The notes beneath the pieces are model-generated. The model made no database searches and was not told where the DNA came from. It was given only the letters and a program-made list of their open reading frames with translations. The position numbers and the translations under genes were made by a program. A DNA stretch of 64,000 nucleotides, taken from contig CM028377.1 of NCBI GenBank assembly GCA_013146195.2, positions 179,406,465 through 179,470,464 of the forward strand, given 5' to 3'. Origin of the DNA: Codonopsis lanceolata. Its lineage: Eukaryota > Streptophyta > Magnoliopsida > Asterales > Campanulaceae. Of this stretch, positions 11,351-23,039 are shown piece by piece. Within the stretch, counting starts at the first letter, position 1; each line of letters starts with the position of its first letter.

Positions 11351-13140
11351 CTTACTTTGAGAATTTGGTTTCTAAAATTTTGCACAAAATTGACGGTTGG
11401 AAAGCAAACTTGCTATCTTTTGGGGGTAAAATAACCCTTCTTCGGTCTGTCCTCAACAGTATTCCGATATACCTTTTATCAGTTGTTCGCGTGCCTAAGA
11501 AAATTTTAGCCCGTATTGAATCCGCGATGGCTGCGTTTCTTTGGAGTAATAACGGGGATAGTCGTACTCATTGGGTTGCCTGGGGCACAGTTTGTCGACC
11601 TATTGCGGAGGGTGGTCTCGGCCTCCGTTCTCTTAATGATGTTATGAATTCCTTACAGGCTAAGCTTGCATGGGCAATTCTTCAAGGAAAAGGAATCTGG
11701 GCTCGCTTTGTTCACTCAAAATATGGCGACAGTGATACTTTTAATCCTAGACTTATGTCTCCGGTGGGTAGAGCAATTTATCGGCACTTGGATGAGGTGA
11801 AAAGTTGTAGCAGATGGCTGGTTGGTAGAGGTGACATTTCATTCTGGGGCAGCAATTGGTGTGGAGTTGTTCTTGAGGGTCCGAAGCCAATCGATCTTCA
11901 GCTTCGTGTCAGGGATGCGCTTCCTCAGTTGGATCAGTTTTATCACCTTATCTCCGAGGATAATCAGGCCCTGATTAGAAGGGTTCGACTTAATGATACC
12001 AGGGAAGATGTTTTAGTCTATCAACATACTAAAACTGGCCAGTTTTCGGTATCGGCTCATTGGCAGCATACTCGTTTTATTTGGCCCAGACAACCGTGGC
12101 TTGTAAAGTTTTGGCAGTGTTGGATTCCCCCAAAGATTAGCGGTTTTATTTGGAAGCTTAATTATAGGGCTCTTCCGGTGGATCTGTGTCTTCATTCTAA
12201 GAACATTGCAATTGTCTCCAAATGCGTATGCTGTTCTCAGAATCACGATAGAGAAAGCATAGATCACTTGTTTTTGTTCTCGGAAACGGCTAGGCTGGTC
12301 TGGTCAAATTTGGCTCGATGTTTCTCATTGATTGATAGGTATGTCTCTTTACATCATCTATTTTCCATATGGATGGATAGGGTCTCGGTGAATCATCAGC
12401 TTGGGGCTTGCAAGGTTGGCGTAGTCATGCTTGGTTGTTGGGAGTTGTGGAAGGCTAGGTGTAGAGCTGTGTATGATAATGTTCCTATGAAAGGAGAGGT
12501 GGTTTTGCAAACAGTTTGGTCGGGTTTACGTGACTTCATGAGTGTATATAAGCCGAAGTTGGCATCCTGTTCGGTTGGTATACTGGGTCTTCAAGCTCAC
12601 TGGATTCCGATTAGTCCTATTCCTTTTCGTCGAGGTAAATGGATTAGATGGGAAACTCCTCCTTGGAATGATTTTAAATTGAATACTGATGGTTCTACTA
12701 GAAATGGGTTTTGTACTGGGGGAGGCATCATTCGAAATCATCAAGGAAACTTGATCTGTGCATTTTCTTCAGTTTATGGGCAAGGTACTAATACTTTTGC
12801 GGAGATCTGTGCTTTACGTGACGGTCTTTTATTATGTCGGCGTCTTGGTTTGGGGCATGTGTGTGTTGAAACAGATTCCTCGGTGGCAGCTCGGGGTCTT
12901 TCAGGCCAGCAGCGATTTCCTTGGCAGTATGATTATGAGTTACATGATTGTAAGGAGTTATTGGGGTCATATTCTATCCGGCATGTGTACAGAGAGGTTA
13001 ATGGTGTTGCTGACAAGCTGGCAGAGATTGCTCACTTCACTTCTACGTATATGACATATGTCTATAGTTCCCAGTTACCAGTTTCCGTGCGTCAAGCTTT
13101 TAGATATGATAATCTTGGTCTGTTTAGCTATCGCAGATGA
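11335..13140 (+). CDS. LINE ORF2 part 2: RT thumb, zinc-binding domain, RNase H
   Basis: This is the continuation of ORF2 in the shifted frame, starting GRIKVAYFENL. It holds the post-RT region (GWKANLLSFGGKITLL), a zf-RVT-type segment (CCSQNHDRESIDHLF) and a plant-type RNase H: TDGST near 12689 with the first catalytic Asp, a FAEICALRDGL helix with Glu, ETDSS, and HVYREVNGVADKLA near the C-terminus. The RNase H would remove RNA from the cDNA hybrid. The stop is TGA at 13138. Without the upstream frameshift, ORF2 would be about 1360 codons, a normal length for plant L1 elements. Confidence 0.9.
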   Translation, partial: GRIKVAYFENLVSKILHKIDGWKANLLSFGGKITLLRSVLNSIPIYLLSVVRVPKKILARIESAMAAFLWSNNGDSRTHWVAWGTVCRPIAEGGLGLRSLNDVMNSLQAKLAWAILQGKGIWARFVHSKYGDSDTFNPRLMSPVGRAIYRHLDEVKSCSRWLVGRGDISFWGSNWCGVVLEGPKPIDLQLRVRDALPQLDQFYHLISEDNQALIRRVRLNDTREDVLVYQHTKTGQFSVSAHWQHTRFIWPRQPWLVKFWQCWIPPKISGFIWKLNYRALPVDLCLHSKNIAIVSKCVCCSQNHDRESIDHLFLFSETARLVWSNLARCFSLIDRYVSLHHLFSIWMDRVSVNHQLGACKVGVVMLGCWELWKARCRAVYDNVPMKGEVVLQTVWSGLRDFMSVYKPKLASCSVGILGLQAHWIPISPIPFRRGKWIRWETPPWNDFKLNTDGSTRNGFCTGGGIIRNHQGNLICAFSSVYGQGTNTFAEICALRDGLLLCRRLGLGHVCVETDSSVAARGLSGQQRFPWQYDYELHDCKELLGSYSIRHVYREVNGVADKLAEIAHFTSTYMTYVYSSQLPVSVRQAFRYDNLGLFSYRR

Positions 13141-13291
13141 GTTGATTTTGTTATTTGTTGGTAGAGGTAAGGCTCCTTTGTCCTCCCGTCTGTGGGCCAG
13201 GCTGGTTGTCCCCCTCCTTTTTATTCTTGTGGTATTTTTAATAATATCTTGCAGGGTTCCGTCCCTGCTTCTTTAAAAAAAAAAAAAAAAA

Positions 13292-14125
13292 GCTTGTCGA
13301 ATTCGCTACTCATTTTGACCCGATATTTGTACTTTATAAATGTATGATTTTTTTAATGGTAAACATGGGTTATGACGGGACGACCCGTTTTAATCTGTTA
13401 CCCGTTATAACTCAATCTTATTCAACCTGACTCATCTCAATCCATTCAGATTAATGTATTGCATGATCAACTTGCATTATTAAAAGCTAAATGGAGCCGC
13501 TGTTATTTCATTTCTTTTAGTTTAAAAGTAAAGAATGCATGAACTAATATCTAAATTTAGTTTAAAAGTAAAGTTGGTCATTTGATTATTGTTGGACCAA
13601 AACTTTCACTAACATATCAAATGAAGTTTACTCCTAATCAAATAAACGAAATTGACCTGCAAAAACCGACGCAAGCTTCCAAGTCACAACAACAATGGGA
13701 TCCGTATGCGTGGTGGACCAAACCAAAAGCATCGTTGTTCAATGAGTCACCCAAATTTCAAAGCATTGATGATATGGATTTTGTGGGACTCATGTGAGTT
13801 TCAAAAAGTATGCATTGGCATTTGGCATAATTAGAGTGTTATATGTTTTGAGAGCCAACATTGTATATTTTTAACGGAGTAGTTTAATTTTGCAAACTAA
13901 GAATATGATCGTCAAATATGTCTATTATCCTGTTTGACCCGATACATGAATTAAATTGACTTGAATATTAATATTAGTAAAGTGTGTAGTTTATAATAAA
14001 ACTCATGTATATGTTGCTTAATCAAAATATTAAAAAAAATGTAATGATAAAATGATAAAATATTGTCCTAAAAAGAAAGTTTACAAACAAGATAATATAG
14101 GAATGCATAAAAATTATTTGACAAA
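13292..14125. other. Noncoding, degraded repeat then AT-rich DNA
   Basis: 13315-13450 contains many GACCCG/ACCCGTT motifs like those at 34590-34960, a degraded hAT-like or similar short element that the LINE may have entered. Beyond that I see no gene. An open frame at 13582-13797 has no recognisable family. Confidence 0.45.
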
Positions 14126-14275
14126 AATTTAGGTAAGACGGTCTTACAAATATTTTTTGTAAGACAGATCCTCCTTACCCGATCCACCATGTGTTAATGG
14201 GTTAAGTTGTTAGAAAGTAAAGCTCCGTCTTACGAATTAAGATTTTTAAAACGGTCTTAAAAGAGACTTACCCAA
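14126..14275. mobile_element. MITE-like repeat (AAGACGGTCTTAC family), copy 1
   Basis: It starts AATTTAGGTAAGACGGTCTT and ends near CTTACCCAAATAATT, so the ends are imperfectly complementary. It shares its order of motifs (GACAGATC...CACCATGT) with the copy at 14811. Confidence 0.5.
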
Positions 14276-14810
14276 ATAATTTTGGGATGGGGTAGTCCAG
14301 AAAATGAACAACTAAAGCTATTTATGTGAATAGTCATTTCATTTTCAGAGTTCCATCAAAAGCTAATTCCACTTCTCATGATTTGATTCGAAAAGCTTCA
14401 ATTCATGACTCTATAAAGTTTGTATATGAAACTGATCAAGTATTATAATTGAACATCTGGCTCAATTATAAATATTATGATTATGTGTATTTTCAATGCT
14501 ACCCACGCAAGAGTGTGGTCCGTCAATTAATGTATGAATTAAATTAAGGATAAAATGATAATTGTAACTTCCAAAAAAATATTAAAAAGTGGACACTCTA
14601 TTTGGAACAACATAAAAAGATAATTTTTTTTAATGAATAAATGGAGTATTTTATTCCACATGTATTGACAAGTTTAGATTGGAAAAAAAAGTGTTAATCA
14701 AATAAATGAATACATTTTAATTAGTTATAAGAACACAAAATAGTTTGTTATTAATAAATAAATAAATAAGAGTTTTAGGTCGAATTCAAACTATGATTAA
14801 AAGATATAAA
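14276..14810. other. AT-rich noncoding DNA
   Basis: No coding sequence or structured repeat recognised between the two MITE-like copies. Confidence 0.5.
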
Positions 14811-14955
14811 AATTTAGGTAAAATGATCTTACGGATATTTTTTCTAATACAGATCTTCTTAACAAATTCACCATGTATTGGTAGGTTGGATTGCGAGAGA
14901 GTGAAACTTAATCTTACAAATAAAGATACATAAAATCGTTTTACAAAAAACATAT
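14811..14955. mobile_element. MITE-like repeat, diverged copy 2
   Basis: AATTTAGGTAAAATGATCTT, then a diverged ACAGATC...CACCATGTATTGGTAGG segment, parallels copy 1 at 14126 in the same orientation. Divergence is considerable. Confidence 0.45.
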
Positions 14956-15354
14956 CATCATCTTCATTAGTAAAACCATTTTACTGAAAACCTACCATTA
15001 TAACGTTAAAAGGTTAAAACATTTCCAATCAACTAGAAAGAGAGAGGTGTAGTCCATTTAGCCATCATTATACATATGCTTTTCAAAATTCCATCAAATA
15101 TTAGGTTGTTTCCCTATCAAGTAACAAGAGCTCATACAAACATGTCCTAGCATTTAATTGGTTCAAGGCAGAGTTCAAGAAAATGTCGTTATTTAATAAC
15201 TAAAATTAATATTTAAAAAAATTACAGGTCGCTTTATATTTTGAAACTTTTAATCGATAAAGTGCATATTTTTTATTTTCAACAAAAAAAATCACTTTTA
15301 GTGGCAAAATGACTACGATACCCTTAATGAACCGTTGGCGCGCTATAGAGATCA

Positions 15355-15620
15355 TTATTTTTGCACAGCGATTCATAAATTTTATCGCATTATTTTTTGT
15401 ACTGCGGTTCAATAGTGTAACTGTTAGTCTATTTTTGAACCGCGATTCATCAATTTTTATTGAATTAATTTTACACCGCGGTTCAATAATGTAACTACTA
15501 GTCTATTTTTGTACCGCACTTTATTAATTTTAGTGCATTAATTTTTGCACCGCAATTCAATAATGTAATTGCTAGTCTATTTTTGAACCGCGATTCATCA
15601 ATTTCAGTGCATTAATATTT
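15355..15620 (+). repeat. Minisatellite, about 75-80 bp unit
   Basis: About three and a half tandem copies built on CTAGTCTATTTTTGAACCGC, ATTCATCAATTT, GTGCATTAATTTT and CACCGCGGTTCAATAATG. Copies differ by point changes. Within a unit the ACCGC..TTCA motif occurs twice, giving a half-unit periodicity. No open frame is conserved. Confidence 0.7.
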
Positions 15621-16500
15621 TCCCCTAATATTTATACATAAGTGACCTAAGTCATAACATACTCAAAAATATTAAGGCTATAATTATTACTAATTTGGCT
15701 GTTTGAGAATTGCCGAATTGGAATGTATCTTAAGTTTGAAATTCTTTAAATTTTGGACCCCTTCACCTATCTGCATAAAAAAAATAAAAAATTACAAACC
15801 ATACATTTTTTAAAACATATTTTCAAATGAATCCATCTATTTTTCAGACATATATTTTAGATACAATTTTAAGGTAAAAATACATCACTGCTTAAATCTT
15901 AATCTGATTTTGCTAAACAAAGAGATGGTGACGGACATGATGGATTTAAATTTAACCCAAGAGACTATTGCAGCTGTTATTAAATAGGAAACAATCTGAT
16001 CTTCTAAATATTATATCTCCCGAATGGGAAAGATATTAAAGTCATCGACCTTGAAATACACATTGTCTAGCTGATGTAACTTTTAGCTTTTTAATGTGCA
16101 TGTTTCAAGTCTAATTCTACTGTTGGCTGCTAGCTTAATTTAATATTCACTACTTAATTTCAACTTATATCCATGTGGCATTTCCTATTTAATTATGAGT
16201 TTTGGAGTTTGGAATTTGGACAGATTAGTCCCCTAACCAATATAAATTTGGACCATCTAGCTATAAGGAATGCATAATCACACCTATAACCCACTTATAA
16301 AGGGGTCTCTCATTGAATAAGAAGTTGGGGTTAATTTGTTTGGTGATCAACAACTAAATAAGTGGTAATAATGATAATTAATTTAATCAAATCAAACAAA
16401 ACTATTTGGATTATTAAGTGATCAAGATGACAGATAATATGACAACATTTGAAGGCCAACACAAATGTAAAGTTACTTTGACAAACACAAGTTGGCACTA
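15621..16500. other. AT-rich intergenic DNA
   Basis: No gene or clear repeat seen. The sequence is unremarkable up to the hAT target site at 16501. Confidence 0.5.
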
Positions 16501-16588
16501 TCCACATGCAGTGGCGGACGTAGAAATTTTTCCAACCGGGTGCACAAATTTAATAAAGTTACAAATCATAATTATCCCTTACGCGTTT

Positions 16589-17269
16589 TGAGCTGCCCGG
16601 CCCAATTAGGCCCAAACCAGGAGCCACGCGTCAAGCGTATGTATCTTCCGAGGAAGCGAGCAAAGACGTTAGACGAGTAACCAGGTAAAATCTCTGTTTT
16701 GGTCAAGCTACTTACTTGCGAGATGGGGGCTCAGCTACGCGAGCAACATCGATGAGCGAACATCATTGCTCGATTGCACCAATAAGAGTTACAAATAGTT
16801 GAGGACACTCATGTCTGGTAAAGTTCAAGATAACAGTTGAGGGTGGTAACACCCGAGCAATAATCCTGACCATAAGCCATGACCGTTTGCAAGAGAGTTA
16901 ATGCTAATCATGGGCAGTTAACACCAATCGTGGGCAGTTAATGCCAATCATGGGCAGTTAATGCTAATCATGGGCAGTTATTCATGATTATGGGCAGTTA
17001 TGCCTCCGACACATATAAAAGTTTGGCAAAATTTGGAGAGAGATATGCGCAATCTGATTCTCTAGCCAAAACTATGTCAAATTATTTACTTAACGGCTTA
17101 CCTGTGTACTGATTCATACGCCGGAGGGCCTTTGCAGGGAGTGCCCCTGCCCAGTTTACCTTTTCCTGTTGACATTGCAGAGTTGGGCTGTGAGGATTCA
17201 AGAACACGTTGAAAGTCAGATGTTTGGATTGAGCTTATCTAGTGGATCCAGATTATCTTGGACGCATCA
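16589..17269 (+). mobile_element. Solo LTR nested in the hAT element
   Basis: It starts TGAGCTGCCCGG and ends GACGCATCA (TG...CA), 681 bp. Flanks CGTTT (16584-16588) and CATTT (17270-17274) are a 5-bp TSD with one transition. A TATA-like CATATAAAAG lies near 17010, consistent with + orientation. No internal domain or second LTR remains, so LTR-LTR recombination is the likely origin. Confidence 0.8.
16898..17001 (+). repeat. Five 20-bp tandem repeats within the solo LTR
   Basis: The unit TTAATGCTAATCATGGGCAG and variants (ACACCAATCG, ATGCCAATCA, TTCATGATTA versions) repeat five times just upstream of the TATA-like box, a position typical of LTR U3 enhancer repeats. Confidence 0.75.
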
Positions 17270-17975
17270 CATTTTCATACTTTAAAAATATTTAATTACA
17301 TCATCATTTGTGACGTTCGTAAGCAAATATTTTTCAATAAAACATACAAGACAATCATTTATAAATTGATCACAAATTTGGTTTCCGTTTAAAAAATTTC
17401 TCCATAATCATTAAAACTAAATTCCTTCAAATCAATCACAATTTGAAATCCTACACAAAAAAAAAAAAAATCTCATAAATCAACTACTTCAACCCCCAAA
17501 TTAAAATGTTCTAATTTCAGATTAAATAAATATACATTTCCTACCAAGATATTGAACACACAAATTTAGGAAATAAAACAATATGATCATAATATCAATA
17601 TATCATCTATCACAAATTCATAAATCCAAATTCACAACAATTGCATAAATTAAATACTCAATTAGGGCTATTTCAATAGTATGATTATTTCAAATTAGGG
17701 CTATTTAAAATGAGGGTTATTAATTTTTTAAAAATTTAAATCATAATTATAATTTGTTTTTTATTTAGGTGAGGGCAAATTGTAGAAATTTGATTCAGGT
17801 GGGGGCAAAATGTACAATATATCATATTATTATTTATTTTTAAAAAAAATTCCTTTGTAAAAAAAACCCCAAGTGGGGGCAACTGCCCCCACACCTTAAG
17901 CCTTGTGTCCGCCCCTGTCCACATGTCTTCCAGGGTTTTCCAATGTTATATATATATATATGTTTTGAAAAAATT

Positions 17976-18142
17976 ATCTAAATAGTTCTGATGTTTGAAT
18001 TTGATATCAATATTTTTTGATTTTTTTGGTCTAAACAGTTCTGATGCCTGGATTTGGCATCAGCATTTTTGGATTTTTGTTTGTATTGAAAAAACTGTCT
18101 AAACAGTTCTGATGCCTGGATTTGGCATCAGCATTTTTGAAA
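17976..18142 (+). repeat. Tandem repeat, about 56-67 bp unit, three copies
   Basis: CTAAACAGTTCTGATGCC followed by GGATTTGGCATCAGCATTTT recurs at about 17976 (diverged), 18032 and 18099. The unit contains the small hairpin GATGCC..GGCATC. Confidence 0.7.
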
Positions 18143-18293
18143 AAAAAAACTGTCTTGACAGTCCGGATGAGATTTGCCTTCATTAATGACATTTTGGTCA
18201 TTTGGCAACCAATTTGTAATTATATGAAATGTCCAAAAAATTGATGGACCTAAATGAAAATATGTTTTTAAAATTGTTCTCACTTGAAATTTG

Positions 18294-18496
18294 TCCTTAA
18301 AATTAAAACCCATAAAATTTGTCTTTAATTAAAGTCAAAAAGTGGGTCAAGCTCAACCCAATTAATTTCTTACTAAATAGGTCCTAAGTAATTAAATTAA
18401 CTAAAAACAGTTATAATATTAATTATATAGGACCAAAAAAATCATAATATTAATTAACGCGAATTAATATTTTAGTTAAAATTATCGGGGTATTAC
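18294..18496 (-). mobile_element. 3' LTR of the gypsy element, truncated piece
   Basis: It matches 27879-28353 apart from the MITE there (shared CATAAAATTTGTCTTTAATT and TTAGTTAAAAT..ATCGGGGTATTACA). The rest of this LTR is missing beyond about 18294. The purine tract CTTAAAAGAAG's complement, TAAGGAGGTGAAAG, abuts its start at 18497-18512 and fits a polypurine tract. Confidence 0.7.
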
Positions 18497-18819
18497 ACTT
18501 TCACCTCCTTAAAAGAAGTTTAGTCCCTAAACTTACGCACCTATTCAAATAAAACCCAAAATATTTTTCTTGTATCTCTGTCTTAACTTCCCAAGCGACG
18601 TCCTTTCAATTGGTCCAACAAACCCAATTAAGGTCTCACTCAAGACAAATTATCTAATCCCATATATACGTCAATTTAAGATCAATAAATACGTCAATTG
18701 AAACTCAAAACCAAATGTCTAATGACTTACAAATTTTTATTTCCAAATGACTCCTAAAGCCCAATAAATAAATTGCAATGGTTCAATTGTCCAAAAGCTC
18801 ATGAAAGAAATTATAATGA

Positions 18820-18922
<103 letters not shown>

Positions 18923-19553
18923 GATGTTAGGAGTTTGAATTTTCGAGATGCTACAATCTCCTTAACTTCGAGAAATTTTGTCTGTCAAATGTATCAATCA
19001 TACAATTGCAAAATCTTTCTATCACGCTTCTGACGTGCTACTCTAATCACAACCTGGTTTTTTTTTTCTAGCGTAAATATACTAAGAACTTGTGTGACCT
19101 CATGTACGAGACTACATTATGATAACACCAAATTCACTGTACATCTTACCACTTTCCAACTTCTTAAAAACTTGAGTTGAGTCGATTCTAATAAAAGAAT
19201 GACACAAAATGAAACACTTAATGTAAGCTCATTACCATCAAAAGACATCCACAAATAAAAATAAAATGACAAACCATATTTTTCACTAAATCATAACCAA
19301 AGTTCTCCTTAAACACTTTTAAACGAGCACTGTACTATCCTATCAAAATAACTCCTTTTTCACGCCAAAATATTATAACTTAGATTCCTCATTAACATTC
19401 TTGTCAAACACTCTCTTATCACATCAAAAGAACTTTCAATACCTTAATAGAGTTTGCTGTAAGTCGTACTCATGCAAAATTTGTTTCCAAGGCTTTCCAC
19501 CAGCTACCGCAAATCTTTGAGATTAGTTTACAGTACCATTGAGATCAATTCCC

Positions 19554-19770
19554 TGTTAGAGAATAATATCTTTTAATTATTCTTGTTGATTTGTATTGAG
19601 TTATTAGTGGTAATTACCTTGTAGAATTCTTTCCAATTGTATTACCTTCCTTGTATAGTTTTCTTGTATCCTACTCCTAGTATAACCCTAATTGTAAATC
19701 CCCCTATAAATATGTGATTTATTCAATGAAAAGGCTATGCCATTATTCCTAAACTTTGTCAGTTTCTACA
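19554..19770 (+). mobile_element. Copia 5' LTR
   Basis: TG...CA, 217 bp, with TATA-like CCTATAAATATG near 19705. It differs from the 3' LTR only at TATAGTTTTC versus TATAGGTTTC. Confidence 0.95.
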
Positions 19771-19782
19771 TGGTATCAGAGC
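19771..19782 (+). other. Primer-binding site, initiator tRNA-Met
   Basis: TGGTATCAGAGC immediately after the LTR terminus. Minus-strand DNA synthesis would start here. Confidence 0.92.
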
Positions 19783-19848
19783 TCTGCTCCTAAAACCGAA
19801 CGTCCTTGGATGTTTGGGCATCCTTGGTGAGGACGGTGGGAGGCGGGC

Positions 19849-22800
19849 ATGGATGATATGGTCATTGGTGATGGTACTGGGTTAACTATCTCCAAAACTG
19901 GTTTCTCCTCCCTTCATACACCCTCACACACCTTTTCCCTTCATAATGTTCTGTTTGTTCCTGACATGAAAAAGAATCTTATATCCATATCTCAATTTTG
20001 CATTTCTAATAAAACCTCTATTGAGTTCTTACCAACTTCTTTTCATGTGAAGGATCTGGCGAGGGAGAATCTTGTTGGCCAGGACGATCTAAGGGCGGTG
20101 TGTATGAATGGCCGACCACGTCTCCCCGCCCACCCCTGCTTGTGTCAGCTCCAAAGTCTCTCATCAGGACTGGCATCATCGTCTTGGCCATCCGTCTGGT
20201 CCCATCCAAAGTCAGATATTATCTAGCCTAGGTTTGGCATTAGACACTGCTCGCACTTCTCATTGTAATGATTGTCTCTCTAATAAAAGTCATAAAATTC
20301 CTTTTCATCAAAATACTATTGTGTCTACTCTCCCTCTTCAAACTATTTATACTGATGTTTGGACCTCTCCCCTTCCCTCTATTGATGGGTTCAAATACTA
20401 TGTGATCTTTGTTGATCACTATACCCATTACATCGGCTTTACCGCTCGGACTCAAATGCGAGGTTGCCACCATCTTTCCCAAATTCAAAGCCTTAGTGGA
20501 AAATTATTTTAAAACAACCATAGTCACCCTTTACTCGGACAATGGTGGCGAGTATATGGGGCTTGCACGGGACTCTGGCTTGGCCGCCTACCTGTCCGCT
20601 CATGGCATCTCTCACCTTACCTCGCCCCCTCACACCCCGGAACACAATGGGTTCTCGGAACGTCGCCATCGCCACATTGTTGAGGCGGTCTCTCCCTTCT
20701 CTCGTGCTTCTCTTCCGCCCTTACGGTCGTTTGCTTTCCAAACCGCGACCTATCTCATAAATCGACTACCTACACCCACCCTTGCTCGCCAGTCTCCCTA
20801 CCATAAACTTTTTGGCTCTCTGCCGAACTACGCCAAGCTTCGTGCTTTTGGTTGTCTCTGTTATCCTTGGCTCAGTCCTTACTCAGCGCACAAACTTCGA
20901 TGTTCGCTCCGTGTGTCTTCCTTGGTTACTCGCTCACTCGAGTGCCTATCTCTGCTATGATCCGAGCACCACCAAGGCTGTACATATCGCGTCATGTTCG
21001 CTTTGTCGAGTCCACCTTTCCCATGTCCACCCGGCCACCACCTTTCTGCCAGACACCTATGATAGTGCGTCTTGGCTCCCCCTCATGAAGCTGCTCGGTC
21101 CCTCATACCCAGCGTCGGTGCTCGCTCCGGTACCCTCCTGTCAGTGGCTCGCCACTAATCGAATTGGTTGATCTCGGCTCGCCCACGCCCAACCTCCCAC
21201 ATCGGCTCTTGTCCCAGGGATACCCGCACTTTTGCTCCTTGTCCGTGCCCATTGCTCCATCCTCCTCGGCCACCGGCTCCTGCTCGCGGATTGCACTTTA
21301 TCGCTACTCGGCCCCACCTCGGCCACCGATGCAGTGCAGAGGATCACCCAGTGCCTTCAAGTCACGTGCGCTACATTGGCTCCCATGCCTGCCGCTCATT
21401 TGTGCCTCTTGCTCCGCCTCACGTGCCCCCGGCACATCCTCCGTAGTCACTCGCTCCAAAAACAACATCTTCAAACCGAAGATCAAAATGAGTCTTTCGG
21501 CTCGGCTAGCGATGGACGGACGGTGAACCCACATGTATTACTCGGGCTCTCGAGGATGTGAAGTGGCGTCGGGCCATGTCTGCGAGTTTGATGCCCTTGC
21601 TGATGGAACTTGGGATCTCGTCCTTCCAGAAGATGCTCGCAATATAGTTGGTTGTAAGTGGATCTACCGTATCAAGAGACATCTTGATAGTGCTGTTGAT
21701 CGCTACAAAGCTTCGCCTAGTCGCGAGGGCTTTCACCGGCGACCGGGGTTGACTACCACGAGACTTTCGGCCGGTGGTTAAGCCGACCAGTTCGTCTTGT
21801 TCTCTGTTTGTCAATTTGGGCTCTTCGTCAAGCGGATGTAAACAATGCCTTTCTTCAAGGCAACTTTGTCAGAGGAGGTATTCATGGCTCAACCGCTTTG
21901 GGTTTTTACCGATAAGGACAAACCTCAACATGTGTGCCGACTTCGCAAGGCTATTTATGGTCTCAGCGAGGCTCCCGAGCATAGTATAATGAGGCGTCTG
22001 CGTCGGTTTCTTCTTGCCTCGGCTTCCAAAACTTCGGTGGGCGACACATCATTTGTTCATTCTTAAATGCTGCGGGCACCATCATCTATCTCCTTGTATA
22101 TGTGGATGACATTATTGTCACCGGCAACCGGCCGTGAGTTCGGACTTTCATCTCATGCTTGCTACTCGCTTTTCGCTTTTCTCAAGGACCTTGGTGATCT
22201 TCACTACTTTCTTGGGGTTGAAGTTGTTAAGCGCCCAAGTGGTCTTACGCTCTCCCGAGGATATATAGGCGATCTCCTTGCTCGCCGCGAGCATGGCCGA
22301 TGCTCGCCCGTGCTACACCTCTTGCTACCTCGCCTACCTTGACTCTTCCACCGCTCTTTCTCGAGATCAAGCCAATTTCGAGCAATGGTAGGCGGTCTTG
22401 ATATCTGTCTCTCACTCGGCGATGTTGCCTTGGCTGTCAACAAACTCTCCCGATTCATGCATCGGCCGACTGCGAGCAGCGGATTGCGGTCAAACGAGTT
22501 CTTCGGTATCTCTGTGGCACAATTGATGCGGGCATCCTCCTTCACCGCCAATCTCCTCCTGCTCTCCATGCCTTTACTGATGCCGACTGGGCTGGCAACA
22601 AGGATGACTACACATCCACCGTGCCTACATTGTCTATCTTGGCGGCAACCCGATCTCTGAGCTCAAGAAACAACGCTTGTAGCTCGCTCCTCGGCGAAGG
22701 CGAATCGGGCGTGGGCGCCACTGCGGCTGAAGTCAGGTGGATTGTCTCTCTTCTTAGCGAACTCGGTCTCGCCTCCTCGACTCCACCAGTCATTTACTGT

Positions 22801-23030
22801 GACAATGTGGGCGCTACGAGTCTTTGCTCTAACCCGGTTTTTCATACTCGCATGAAGCATGTGACTCTGGACTTTCATTTCATTCGGCAACAAGTTCAGG
22901 ATGGGCTTATGCGAGTTTGCCATGTCTCCTCGGCCGATCAACTCGCTGATGCTTTGACCAAGCCTCTTGCTCGCCAACGGTTTCATCACTTACTTCACAA
23001 GATTGGTCTCTCCTCTCGGACGTCCATCTT
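19849..23030 (+). pseudogene. Copia pol remnant: GAG-pre-integrase, integrase, RT, RNase H, frameshifted
   Basis: The open frame begins after the protease active site (IGDGTG, SLHNVLFVPDMKKNLIS). GAG-pre-integrase follows with HHRLGHP and CNDCLSNKSHK. The integrase catalytic residues are visible in TDVWTSPL, YSDNGGEY and HNGFSERRHRHIVE. The RT region shows GCKWIYRIKR, CRLRKAIYGL and the catalytic YVDD near 22100. RNase H shows YCDNVGA and ADALTKPLARQRF before the end. Gag is absent. The domains fall in several frames because of many 1-3 base indels, a large share of which look like CAG/CTG reduced to CG, so some breaks may be assembly errors. As written it cannot encode functional proteins. 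Confidence 0.88.
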
Positions 23031-23039
23031 GTGGGGGCA

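Larger units (their letters stand above)
8759..13291 (+). mobile_element. L1-type LINE, 5'-truncated, with poly(A) tail
   Basis: In order it holds the 3' part of ORF1, a 7-base T-rich spacer, ORF2 (endonuclease, reverse transcriptase, zinc-binding domain, RNase H), a 3' UTR and a poly(A) run of about 18 at 13274-13291. The 5' part (UTR and most of ORF1) is missing, as is usual after incomplete target-primed reverse transcription. The expected target-site duplication is unclear: GTCAATTC before the element and GTCGAATTC after the tail are similar but not identical. Confidence 0.9.
16501..17925 (+). mobile_element. Non-autonomous hAT element with 8-bp TSD
   Basis: Identical 8-bp TCCACATG copies at 16501-16508 and 17918-17925 flank the element (16509-17917). 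Its ends are CAGTGGCGGACGTAG and, reverse-complemented from the right end, CAGGGGCGGACACAAG. An 8-bp TSD with CAG...CTG-type inverted termini is the hAT signature. No transposase is encoded. Removing the nested LTR and its duplication leaves about 720 bp of original element. Confidence 0.9.

Noticed and set aside
16898..17001. CRISPR-like short direct repeats
   Set aside because: The 20-bp units are directly adjacent without unique spacers, in an LTR promoter region of a plant genome.
21141..22989. Several open frames in both strands of the Copia pol
   Set aside because: GC-rich shadow frames. Conserved pol motifs run only on the + strand.
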